A DNA stretch of 8,319 nt. Origin: Clostridia bacterium (GTDB lineage Bacteria > Bacillota > Clostridia > UMGS1883). Below the pieces are notes generated by a model. That model saw nothing but the letters and a program-made list of their open reading frames with translations. It searched no databases and was not told where the DNA came from. Made by a program: the position numbers and the translations under genes. The first letter of the stretch is position 1. Each line of letters starts with the position of its first letter. Location of the stretch: positions 1 through 8,319 of the forward strand of contig JAJQCX010000102.1 of the NCBI GenBank assembly GCA_021202495.1, given 5' to 3'. This document shows, in pieces, positions 1 through 5,850 of the stretch.

Positions 1-11
1 ATTTGAATTAT

Positions 12-315
12 ATTGCCGTTTTGGAGTTTACACAAAATGCGGGACATACCCCTTTGTTGATGGATTTTATAGATTGTCGGTTATGTGTTGAGTTTCAAAA
101 TCTCCCTCGGATATAAAGTCAATCAATTCGTTGAAAGATTTGCCGTTTAAGACCGATTCGGAAAATGCAAACGGGGTGACATCTTTCAGAGCTTGCGGTG
201 TTGTGAGCTGAGTTTGAGAAGAACGATTTTGTATTTCTTTGATATTTATTTTCTTCCTTTCCGTCATTGCGATACCTTCTTTCTCTGAAATATATTATAT
301 GAACAAAACGGCAAT
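12..315. repeat. 12-bp inverted repeat around the small gene
   Basis: ATTGCCGTTTTG at 12-23 recurs exactly as its reverse complement, CAAAACGGCAAT, at 304-315. The arms bracket the 66-aa gene and its -10 box. Arms this far apart are unlikely to form an RNA hairpin. They could be ends of a small mobile cassette, paired protein sites or chance. Whether the left arm continues beyond the window edge cannot be seen. Confidence 0.3.
67..267 (-). CDS. small hypothetical protein, 66 aa
   Basis: I do not recognise this protein. It is hydrophilic and lysine/glutamine-rich at the N-terminus (residues 1-20, KKINIKEIQ), with a mixed acidic second half (ESVLNGKSFNELIDFISEGDFE). There is no signal peptide, membrane segment or cysteine, so a small cytosolic protein is likely. 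Support for it being real is its own ribosome site (AGAAGG, 7 nt before the ATG), a TATAAT-type promoter candidate at 294-323, a TAA stop, and a start 99 bp after the end of the protease gene in the same direction. Against it are the short length and lack of any known motif. It could be a small regulatory or accessory protein, or a chance reading frame. A 12-bp inverted repeat (12-23 and 304-315) brackets it. Confidence 0.55.
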   Translation of the reverse strand: MTERKKINIKEIQNRSSQTQLTTPQALKDVTPFAFSESVLNGKSFNELIDFISEGDFETQHITDNL

Positions 316-323
316 CTCTCCAA
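294..323 (-). promoter_or_regulatory. candidate promoter of the 66-aa gene
   Basis: On the minus strand a perfect -10 TATAAT (294-299) lies 18 bp from a weak -35 TTGGAG (318-323). A separate TTGACA (351-356, minus) is perfect, but no good -10 sits 16-18 bp from it. The -10 falls 26 bp before the start codon, which fits a short leader carrying the AGAAGG ribosome site. Confidence 0.4.
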
Positions 324-366
324 TATTAGATTAACATTTTTTGTCGTACGTGTCAAGATAAAAATT

Positions 367-2193
367 TTACCAGCCGAAGAAGGGGAAGGATGAGAAGAAG
401 TTATTCATCCAGTTGCTGATGTCGGTGTAGTTTCTGCCTTGGCGGGGAGAGGTGCTGCCGCCGTTTGATTTGGAGGAGGTGGTGACGGTGAAGGTTTGAA
501 CGGCTTCGTTGCCTTCGGCATCAAGGGCGTAGAAGGTGTAGGTGCCGTCCTCGGCGTAGTAGGTGGCGGTGCCGGAGGAGAGTGTCACCTCGGTTCCGTT
601 GTTGCCGCCGTCAAAGTCCTCGGCTGTGAGCGTGCCTTCACCGTAGCGCGCTAAAACGAGGTCGTAGTCGGGATCGATTATCTGCACGACGAGGTAGTCG
701 GTGCCAAAGCTTGACATTATATATGCCGAAATCTGCGGGGCGGAGCCGGTGTATTCGATTTTTGTCCATGTCGCGCCCGAGAGAAGCGAGTGATCGTAGG
801 TAAGCGCGGCGTAAAGGTCGAGCATGCCGCCGCTGACGGTTGTGTCGGAGAGAGAATCGAGCTGTTTTGCGGAGCTCAGCAAAATCTCCTTGACGTCGGC
901 AAGAGTGATGTCGGTGTAGTGCGAGTAGAGCATTGCAGCGCCCGCCGTCACCATGGGAGCCGCCATCGATGTGCCGGTCATGTAGCTGTAGGAGCCGTCT
1001 GTCGTTGTGCTGAGAATGTAGGTGCCGGGAGCCGCGATGTCGACGGTTTCGGAACCGTAGTTTGACGAATAGTGAAGATTTCCGTCGTAGCTGACGTTTG
1101 CGACGGAAATTATATTGTCAAGGTCGTAGGATGCGGGGTAGCAGGGTTCTTCATCGGTATTCGCGCCGTCGTTGCCCGCGGCTACGACAAAGAGCATGTC
1201 GGAGCTTGCGAGTGTCATGTAGAGCGCTTGGTCGTCGGATGACGTGCCGAGGCTGAGATTGCATATCGAAGCGCCGTTAGCTTCGGCGTGGCGGATGGCG
1301 CGGATGATGGATTCTGTTGTGCCGCTGCCACTCGAGCCGCCGAGCGCTTTGACGCTCATTATTTTTACATTGTCGCTTTGAACGATGCCGGCGATGCCCG
1401 CAGAATTGTCCGCTTTTGCGGCGATTGTGCCCGCGCCGTGGGTGCCGTGGTCGTCATCGTCGCCGGTGTAGACCACGTTTGAATTGTCGTAGAAATTCCA
1501 GCCGTACACGTCATCGACGTAGCCGTTGCCGTCGTCGTCGATGCCGTTGTCGGGAATTTCGCCTTCGTTTATCCAAATGCTGTCGGCAAGCTCGGTGTGG
1601 GTGTAGTCGATGCCGGTGTCGACGAGAGCTACGATAACTTCACGCTCACCACCGTTATAAATCTCCCATGCTTCGGGGGCGTTGATGTCAACGTCGACGA
1701 CGGCGGAAACCGTCGTTGTTGAAGAATTGTCGGACGCAAAGGCGCGCGTGCGTCCGCGTCCGCCGGGGCGGCCGAAGTAGTCGGGCATGAGCCATTGCCA
1801 GGGAAGGCTCGGCTCGGTGAAGGGATTGTCATATACGGGAAATTCGTTCTTTTGCTCTTCCATGTAGAAGGAGCCGTCGTTATTGAGCGCCCACTGCTTT
1901 GCGTAATATTCGTCGTTGACCGTAACGGAGGTTTGAGTGTATGAATAATTGGGCTGATAGAGAATAACGTCGCTGTTTTCGGAAAGGGAGGCGAGAGTTT
2001 CCGTGAGCTCTGTCTCGTCGGCGCAGGTTAATGTTTCAAAATCGCCGTCCGAATACATGACGAAAATTTCATTATTGATGTATTCCGACAAGTCATAAGC
2101 TGCGGATTCGACCGAATTGTCCGACGCCGCGACGGAGCTTGCCGAAAGCGCGAAAAGCGAGAGAGTGAGAAGCCAAGATATAAATTTTTTCAT
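367..2193 (-). CDS. secreted subtilisin-family (S8) serine protease, 608 aa
   Basis: Predicted exported endopeptidase. A Sec signal peptide (residues 1-23, likely cut VAA|S) is followed by an inhibitor-I9-like propeptide remnant ending in the QPNYSY...QWALNN hinge (about 79-105). The catalytic domain spans about 167-465: Asp192 in VDTG, His249 in DHGTHGAG, oxyanion Asn341 in AAGND and Ser409 in GTSMAAP, so the triad is intact. An Asp/Asn/Gly-rich insert (214-229, DNGIDDDGNGYVDD) is typical of one subtilase group and probably binds calcium. Residues about 470-573 resemble an Ig-like beta domain (GTYTFYALDAEGNEA). A Ser/Gly linker and an aromatic tail (593-608) end the protein; there is no LPXTG signal or anchor helix. 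Unusual is an insert of about 55 residues (107-162) rich in Pro, Trp, Gly and Arg between hinge and core. The start is fixed by the signal peptide and GAAAGGA (2204-2210). Its target is unknown; nutrient proteolysis or processing of surface proteins are both possible. Confidence 0.95.
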   Translation of the reverse strand: MKKFISWLLTLSLFALSASSVAASDNSVESAAYDLSEYINNEIFVMYSDGDFETLTCADETELTETLASLSENSDVILYQPNYSYTQTSVTVNDEYYAKQWALNNDGSFYMEEQKNEFPVYDNPFTEPSLPWQWLMPDYFGRPGGRGRTRAFASDNSSTTTVSAVVDVDINAPEAWEIYNGGEREVIVALVDTGIDYTHTELADSIWINEGEIPDNGIDDDGNGYVDDVYGWNFYDNSNVVYTGDDDDHGTHGAGTIAAKADNSAGIAGIVQSDNVKIMSVKALGGSSGSGTTESIIRAIRHAEANGASICNLSLGTSSDDQALYMTLASSDMLFVVAAGNDGANTDEEPCYPASYDLDNIISVANVSYDGNLHYSSNYGSETVDIAAPGTYILSTTTDGSYSYMTGTSMAAPMVTAGAAMLYSHYTDITLADVKEILLSSAKQLDSLSDTTVSGGMLDLYAALTYDHSLLSGATWTKIEYTGSAPQISAYIMSSFGTDYLVVQIIDPDYDLVLARYGEGTLTAEDFDGGNNGTEVTLSSGTATYYAEDGTYTFYALDAEGNEAVQTFTVTTSSKSNGGSTSPRQGRNYTDISNWMNNFFSSFPFFGW

Positions 2194-2236
2194 AATACAA
2201 GCATCCTTTCTTATTTCTTGATGATTGTTAGTTTAA

Positions 2237-2256
2237 CGCATTAAAGTTAAAATGCG
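2237..2256 (-). promoter_or_regulatory. small dyad in the protease leader
   Basis: CGCATT (2237-2242) and AATGCG (2251-2256) form a perfect 6-bp inverted repeat with an 8-nt loop, about 45 bp upstream of the protease start codon. It overlaps a second dyad, TTAAC...GTTAA (2233-2250). It could be an operator or a leader hairpin; no regulator can be assigned. Confidence 0.3.
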
Positions 2257-2275
2257 GTGAAGAAAATTGAAACAA

Positions 2276-2303
2276 ATTATAATATTTAATTAGCAATTAG
2301 CAA
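2276..2303 (-). promoter_or_regulatory. candidate promoter of the protease gene
   Basis: On the minus strand a perfect -10 TATAAT (2276-2281) is 16 bp from TTGCTA (2298-2303), a 4/6 match to TTGACA. That -35 is one copy of the TTGCTAA heptamer of the adjacent palindromic element. The implied leader is about 75 nt and contains the 2237-2256 stem-loop before the GAAAGGA ribosome site. Confidence 0.45.
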
Positions 2304-2381
2304 TTTAGGAACAAAAACGCTTTGCGTTTTTGATAAAATTTATACCTTAATTGCTAATTGCACATTGCTAACTGCTAATTG
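2290..2381. repeat. palindromic heptamer-repeat element (REP/MITE-like)
   Basis: The intergenic region between the glycosidase and protease genes holds an imperfect palindrome. The left arm has two TTAGCAA units (2290-2303). The right arm has four heptamers in tandem, TTGCTAA, TTGCACA, TTGCTAA and CTGCTAA (2351-2378), the first unit running directly on from TTAA. Bases 2293-2309 pair with 2345-2361 at 16 of 17 positions, around an inner hairpin at 2312-2332. There is no coding capacity. The structure resembles dispersed non-autonomous repeats, but only one copy is in this window, so dispersal is not shown. Confidence 0.6.
2312..2332 (-). terminator. hairpin, probable terminator of the glycosidase gene
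   Basis: A perfect 9-bp stem (CAAAAACGC / GCGTTTTTG) with a 3-nt loop lies 56 bp after the glycosidase stop codon. The GC core is only three pairs, and the T-run forms part of the stem, giving the A-tract/hairpin/T-tract form that works in either direction. It is the centre of the larger palindrome at 2290-2381. Termination is plausible but weak by sequence alone. Confidence 0.45.
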
Positions 2382-2388
2382 TTCTGCA

Positions 2389-4689
2389 TTAGTTTTTATA
2401 ACTAAAGAAGGAATAATTCAAATCTTCGCCGGAGACGGTGAAGCGGACGGAGGTATTGACGGAGGTGTCGTATCCATAGGAGGCGATTGTTTCGCTGCCT
2501 ACCGAGCCCAAGTAGATGTATCGGATGCCGTCCTGAACGGTCGTTTCGGTTTTTGCGCCGGGGGAGAGGACGAAGACGTTTTTGCCGTTGTCACTTAAAT
2601 AGGTAAGAAAATAATCGAAAACCTCTTTTTCGCGTGTGATCATGTTGTAGGAGGGGCTGTTCATCAGGATAACAATGTTTTTCTCGGCGGCATTTTCAAC
2701 CGAATTTTTAAATTGAAGCCATTGGGAGGAATCGGTTGAGGAAATCGATGAGGAGTCGCTATTTGCGAGGGTGATGATTTTTGTACTTGCAAGAGTGCGC
2801 TCCGAAAAGCCCGTTACGGGGTTATAAAGCGGCAAAATGCCGTATTCGTCGGAAAGGTCGGAAAGGGTGTACACTGTGCCGCGGTTTGAAAGGTCGGTAA
2901 GAGTTTTGTTCGCGGTATATAAGCCCAAAAGCGTTTTGGGCGCAATTGCGCCGGTCACGGAAAAGGAGAGGGCGTTATCTATCGAGCCCTCAAAGGAGTC
3001 TCCCGCGCGCTCGTCAAGGGCGCGGTCATAATATTCGCCGTTGACAACACCGGTTGAGGCAAAGCCCTGAAAATGAGCCGTGACGGTGCCGCTGCCGGAG
3101 CCGTTTTTGACGGCGTTGCCTTCCATGATTACGGAATCCGTTGTTGAAAATTCAATCATTGAGGCGGGAACGGTGGCGCACTGTCCGCTGCGGTCGTAGG
3201 CTGTGAGCGTGAGATAGCAGTCGGAAGATGTGGTGTCGATAGATTCGGGGTAGAGATTTATTGAAAAAATGTCGTCCAAGACGTTTATTTCAACCGTTTC
3301 CGAGGCGTCGCCCGACATGACGGTGATTGTCTGCGTGCCGGCGTTTGCGAAGGTCACGGTTGTGCCGGAGATTACGGCGTCGGGGTCGGACGAGGTGACG
3401 GCGTATTGACAGTCGGGGATTGTGACATAGTTTTCGTCGTAGAACACGGCGGAAACGGTGACGCTGTCGCCGAGAACGATGTTTTGCGCTGTGACCTCAA
3501 CGCTTGCGCCGTAGGGGGTGTCGAGCGGGTCTGTTGCGGCAAAGATGCCGACGGCGGTCGAAACGCTGCGAAGAGAGGAAACGTCGTTTTTGACCTCGAG
3601 CGCTCCGCTCATGCGGTTTTCCGTGATCATTGTGGTGCTGCCGCCGCCGTCAAGATTGATGGCGTCTGTGCAGCCGAGTGAAATCATGAAATTGGCAAGC
3701 TCGGTTTGCGTCATGCCCGGGCAGTCGGACTCGCGTCCGTCGATTGTGACAAGAAGAAGCGTTTTGCCGTCGTCGGCAACGCCAATCGCGGTGCGCTGGC
3801 TGCGGCCTGCGATAACGTTGACGAAGTCGGCAACTTCTCCGTCCTTGACGATGAGCGTGTTGCCGCCGACAGCCTCTTTAATGGCGGAGACATCGGGCGA
3901 GAGCGTCATTTCCACTTTTATAACGTCACCCATGGCAAAATTGGCGTTGAGAAAGCCGTTTACGGAATAATTGGCGATAAACACCGCGCCGCCGTCGGGA
4001 ATGGCTACGCTTTCGCCGCCCCATGAATATCCCGTCATGCGGTAGGCGTTTTCGTCGGCGTATTCGCCAATGAAGGCATAGCAATATTCGGGAACGGTGA
4101 CAGTGTCGCCCCAAGCGGAGGTGTACATTGAAACGGAGCCGTTTGTGACGGCGACTTTATTGACCTGATAGAGCGGTATGGCGGAATAATAGTCGCAAAG
4201 CGAGGTGTGATCCGCGATAAGAGTGCCGGAGAAGGTGAAATAGTCAAAAATTGCGGTGTTGTCCTCGGTGAGAACAAAGGAGACAAGCCCGTCGGTTGAG
4301 GGCGTTGAAACGAGCTCTCCGTTTGAAAAAACCATGCCGAGCATGTTCGTTTCCGCTCCCGTTGAGGCGGGATAGTTGAAAAAGTCGCCGTTTATTGCGG
4401 CTTTCGCACCCGAGGAGGAAGCCATTGTTTTGACCGTTGAAAGAGAGGATGAGCCCGAGGGCGACATTATGACGCGAAGCTCCGCCGCGCTGTCCTCAAG
4501 GTTCATGCGAATTATGTCGGAGCGAACCCAGCCGCTGTCGGTGAAGGTGTCGTAGGTTTGATATGTAACGCCGCGAAGAATTGTCTCTTGGGCGGTGTTT
4601 TGATATATGACCTCGGCGGATGATGCAAGAGGCTGCACGGCGAGCAGAAACGCCGCGGCAAGCGAAATATATTTACTGAGTTTTTTCAT
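2389..4689 (-). CDS. secreted phosphodiester glycosidase (NAGPA-like), multidomain, 766 aa
   Basis: Predicted exported hydrolase of the phosphodiester glycosidase family, named for the mammalian enzyme that removes GlcNAc from GlcNAc-1-phosphodiesters. Bacterial members probably act on phosphodiester-linked sugars of envelope polymers, but the substrate here cannot be told. A signal peptide (1-25, likely cut SSA|E) precedes the catalytic domain (about 85-385), with AAINGDFFN (97-105), GRSQRTAIG (295-303), the LLLVTIDGRE strand (311-320) and the hallmark NLDGGGS (345-351). Residues about 390-472 look like a bacterial Ig-like domain (VTVSAVFYDEN, GTQTITV); 475-545 may be a second. The C-terminal part (about 575-735) resembles a calcineurin-type metallophosphoesterase domain, but the expected metal-binding His motif reads ILMNSPS (674-680), so it is probably inactive and structural. 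The start is set by the signal peptide and GAAAGGA at 4700-4706. There is no cell-wall anchor motif. Confidence 0.9.
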   Translation of the reverse strand: MKKLSKYISLAAAFLLAVQPLASSAEVIYQNTAQETILRGVTYQTYDTFTDSGWVRSDIIRMNLEDSAAELRVIMSPSGSSSLSTVKTMASSSGAKAAINGDFFNYPASTGAETNMLGMVFSNGELVSTPSTDGLVSFVLTEDNTAIFDYFTFSGTLIADHTSLCDYYSAIPLYQVNKVAVTNGSVSMYTSAWGDTVTVPEYCYAFIGEYADENAYRMTGYSWGGESVAIPDGGAVFIANYSVNGFLNANFAMGDVIKVEMTLSPDVSAIKEAVGGNTLIVKDGEVADFVNVIAGRSQRTAIGVADDGKTLLLVTIDGRESDCPGMTQTELANFMISLGCTDAINLDGGGSTTMITENRMSGALEVKNDVSSLRSVSTAVGIFAATDPLDTPYGASVEVTAQNIVLGDSVTVSAVFYDENYVTIPDCQYAVTSSDPDAVISGTTVTFANAGTQTITVMSGDASETVEINVLDDIFSINLYPESIDTTSSDCYLTLTAYDRSGQCATVPASMIEFSTTDSVIMEGNAVKNGSGSGTVTAHFQGFASTGVVNGEYYDRALDERAGDSFEGSIDNALSFSVTGAIAPKTLLGLYTANKTLTDLSNRGTVYTLSDLSDEYGILPLYNPVTGFSERTLASTKIITLANSDSSSISSTDSSQWLQFKNSVENAAEKNIVILMNSPSYNMITREKEVFDYFLTYLSDNGKNVFVLSPGAKTETTVQDGIRYIYLGSVGSETIASYGYDTSVNTSVRFTVSGEDLNYSFFSYKN

Positions 4690-4732
4690 ATTAAATAAAT
4701 CCTTTCAAATCAAAAAATCGCATTCACTGATA

Positions 4733-4741
4733 AGTATAGCA
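4733..4741 (-). promoter_or_regulatory. extended -10 promoter of the glycosidase gene
   Basis: The minus strand reads TGCTATACT, an extended -10 (TG-N-TATACT, hexamer 4733-4738, TG at 4740-4741). The hexamer 17 bp upstream, TTTCTT (4756-4761), is a poor -35, as is common when the -10 is extended. The leader would be about 35-40 nt, with GAAAGGA 10 nt before the ATG. The same GAAAGGA plus 10-nt spacing precedes the protease gene. Confidence 0.55.
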
Positions 4742-4811
4742 TAATGATTGTTAAAAAGAAAGGGCTAAAATTTTGAGAAAATAAAGACAGATTGTGAACG
4801 AAGGATAGGCG

Positions 4812-5699
4812 TTATACGTTGACTGAAAAGTCATCTCTTGCCGTTTTCAAGAACAGCTCCGCCGCGCGGGAGAAAACCTGATATTTTTTCCAAACCAAGT
4901 CAAGATGTATTCGATAATCCAAATCGAGCGGAACAAAGCGGAGATTGCTCTTTTCGGACGTGTCGGCGAGGTGGTCTATGCCAATCAAATATCCGGCTCC
5001 CTCGTCGACTAAAAGAGCCGCGTTATAGACCAAATTATACGTCGCCGCAACGTTGAGCCTTTCTATGCCGCGTCCCAGCCAACTGCGGATTATTTTGTCT
5101 TCCGTCGTTTGCCGCGAAATAATGAGCGGCACATCCCACAAGTCCGAGGGCTTTATAACATCCTTTCCGCAGAGCGGGCTGTCTTTTCGCATTATCACGC
5201 CCCAGCGTTCTTCCGCAGGAATTCTGATAAATTCATATTTCGTAATATCAGCCGGCTCGACAAAAATACCGAAATCGAGCAGTCCTTTGTCGAGCTTTTC
5301 GCGGATATCCTCACTGTCGCCGCTTGTGAAGTGAAGCTTTATGTTCGGATAATCCTGTCGCAGCTTTGTAACGATTTTCGCGATGAACCGCACCGCGTCC
5401 GCCTCGCCGCCGCCGATGTAAATGTCGCCGCCCACGCTTTCGCCGGAAAGTTTGAGCTCCGCTTCCGTTTTGTCGGCAAGCTCAATCAATTCCTCAGCGC
5501 GTTTTCTCAAAAGCTGCCCCTCCTGCGTCAGCGTTACCCGCCTTTTTCCGCGTATCAGGAGCGTTTTTCCGAGCTCTCTTTCCAAATCCATAAGCTGCCT
5601 CGAAAGAGCGGGCTGAGATATGTGCAAAAATTCGGACGCCGCCGTGATGCTTTCCTCTCTCGCAACAGCTAAAAAATATCGTAAAACTCTGAGTTCCAT
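4812..5699 (-). CDS. LysR-type transcriptional regulator, 295 aa
   Basis: DNA-binding transcription factor of the LysR family, full length. The N-terminal winged helix-turn-helix is clear: MELRVLRYFLAVAREES followed by the HTH around residues 17-37 (TAASEFLHISQPALSRQL) and the wing RGKRRVTLTQEG (50-61). A linker helix (62-84) leads to a periplasmic-binding-protein-like effector domain (about 91-290: GDIYIGGGEAD, DFGIFVEP, LVDEGAGYLIGID). The effector is not predictable. AAAGGAGG (5709-5716) lies 9 nt before the ATG, which fixes the start. It is divergent from the flavodoxin/aldo-keto reductase operon, with its own promoter and dyad sites in the shared 151-bp region. It is therefore the likely activator of that operon and its own repressor. 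A redox or electrophile signal would fit the target genes but is inference. Confidence 0.95.
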   Translation of the reverse strand: MELRVLRYFLAVAREESITAASEFLHISQPALSRQLMDLERELGKTLLIRGKRRVTLTQEGQLLRKRAEELIELADKTEAELKLSGESVGGDIYIGGGEADAVRFIAKIVTKLRQDYPNIKLHFTSGDSEDIREKLDKGLLDFGIFVEPADITKYEFIRIPAEERWGVIMRKDSPLCGKDVIKPSDLWDVPLIISRQTTEDKIIRSWLGRGIERLNVAATYNLVYNAALLVDEGAGYLIGIDHLADTSEKSNLRFVPLDLDYRIHLDLVWKKYQVFSRAAELFLKTARDDFSVNV

Positions 5700-5723
5700 A
5701 ATCTTTGACCTCCTTTAGAAACC

Positions 5724-5752
5724 ATTGTATCAAATTTTGTGGTGATATTCAA
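5724..5752 (-). promoter_or_regulatory. promoter of the LysR-type regulator gene
   Basis: On the minus strand, -35 TTGAAT (5747-5752), a 17-bp spacer and -10 TACAAT (5724-5729). The start point would fall near 5717, just at the AAAGGAGG ribosome site (5709-5716), so the leader is only about 18 nt. The spacer is filled by the TATCA-N10-TGATA dyad. Confidence 0.75.
5728..5747. promoter_or_regulatory. dyad in the lysR promoter, candidate autorepression site
   Basis: TATCA (5728-5732) and TGATA (5743-5747) are perfect inverted half-sites with a 10-bp gap. They run from the -10 to the edge of the -35 of the lysR promoter, so a bound protein would block it. The half-sites share the ATCA/TGAT core with the LysR box at 5758-5778. 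Confidence 0.5.
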
Positions 5753-5757
5753 GTGCT

Positions 5758-5778
5758 ATCATACCTAAAACGCATGAT
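5758..5778. promoter_or_regulatory. LysR box (ATCAT-N11-ATGAT)
   Basis: Perfect 5-bp inverted half-sites ATCAT (5758-5762) and ATGAT (5774-5778) separated by exactly 11 bp give the classical T-N11-A LysR recognition motif. The centre (5768) is about 66 bp upstream of the start point predicted for the plus-strand operon, the usual position of the LysR recognition site. A further ATCAT (5781-5785) makes a second, tight dyad ATGAT-TT-ATCAT towards the -35, a possible activation half-site. Confidence 0.65.
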
Positions 5779-5798
5779 TTATCATAAAACATAAGTAT

Positions 5799-5827
5799 TT
5801 GACATTATATCTTTTTTAAATTATACT
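5799..5827 (+). promoter_or_regulatory. promoter of the flavodoxin/aldo-keto reductase operon
   Basis: Consensus -35 TTGACA (5799-5804), 17-bp spacer and -10 TATACT (5822-5827). The predicted start near 5834 falls within the AAAAGGAGGT ribosome site (5833-5842), leaving a leader of about 17 nt. The promoter is close to consensus, so LysR control may involve repression or inducer-dependent changes as well as activation. Confidence 0.8.
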
Positions 5828-5850
5828 GTGGTAAAAGGAGGTTACAAACC

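Noticed and set aside
47..58. GGGG-TATG-TCCC stem-loop downstream of the 66-aa gene
   Set aside because: Three G-C pairs plus one wobble pair and no T-run; too weak to annotate as a terminator.
100..2050. Shared GDFET residues in the 66-aa protein and the protease propeptide
   Set aside because: Five residues without surrounding similarity; not evidence of common origin or of a propeptide-like inhibitor.
3518..3970. 150-residue plus-strand open frame inside the glycosidase gene
   Set aside because: It lies wholly antisense to a gene with a signal peptide and family motifs, has no recognisable motif, and its composition is what the reverse frame of that gene would give.
4770..4782. ATTTT-GAG-AAAAT hairpin after the LysR gene
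   Set aside because: Only five A/T pairs and no T-run; too weak to call a terminator. No clear terminator for the LysR gene was found.
5109..5672. 187-residue plus-strand open frame opposite the LysR gene
   Set aside because: Fully antisense to an unmistakable LysR protein, no ribosome site of note, no domain recognised.
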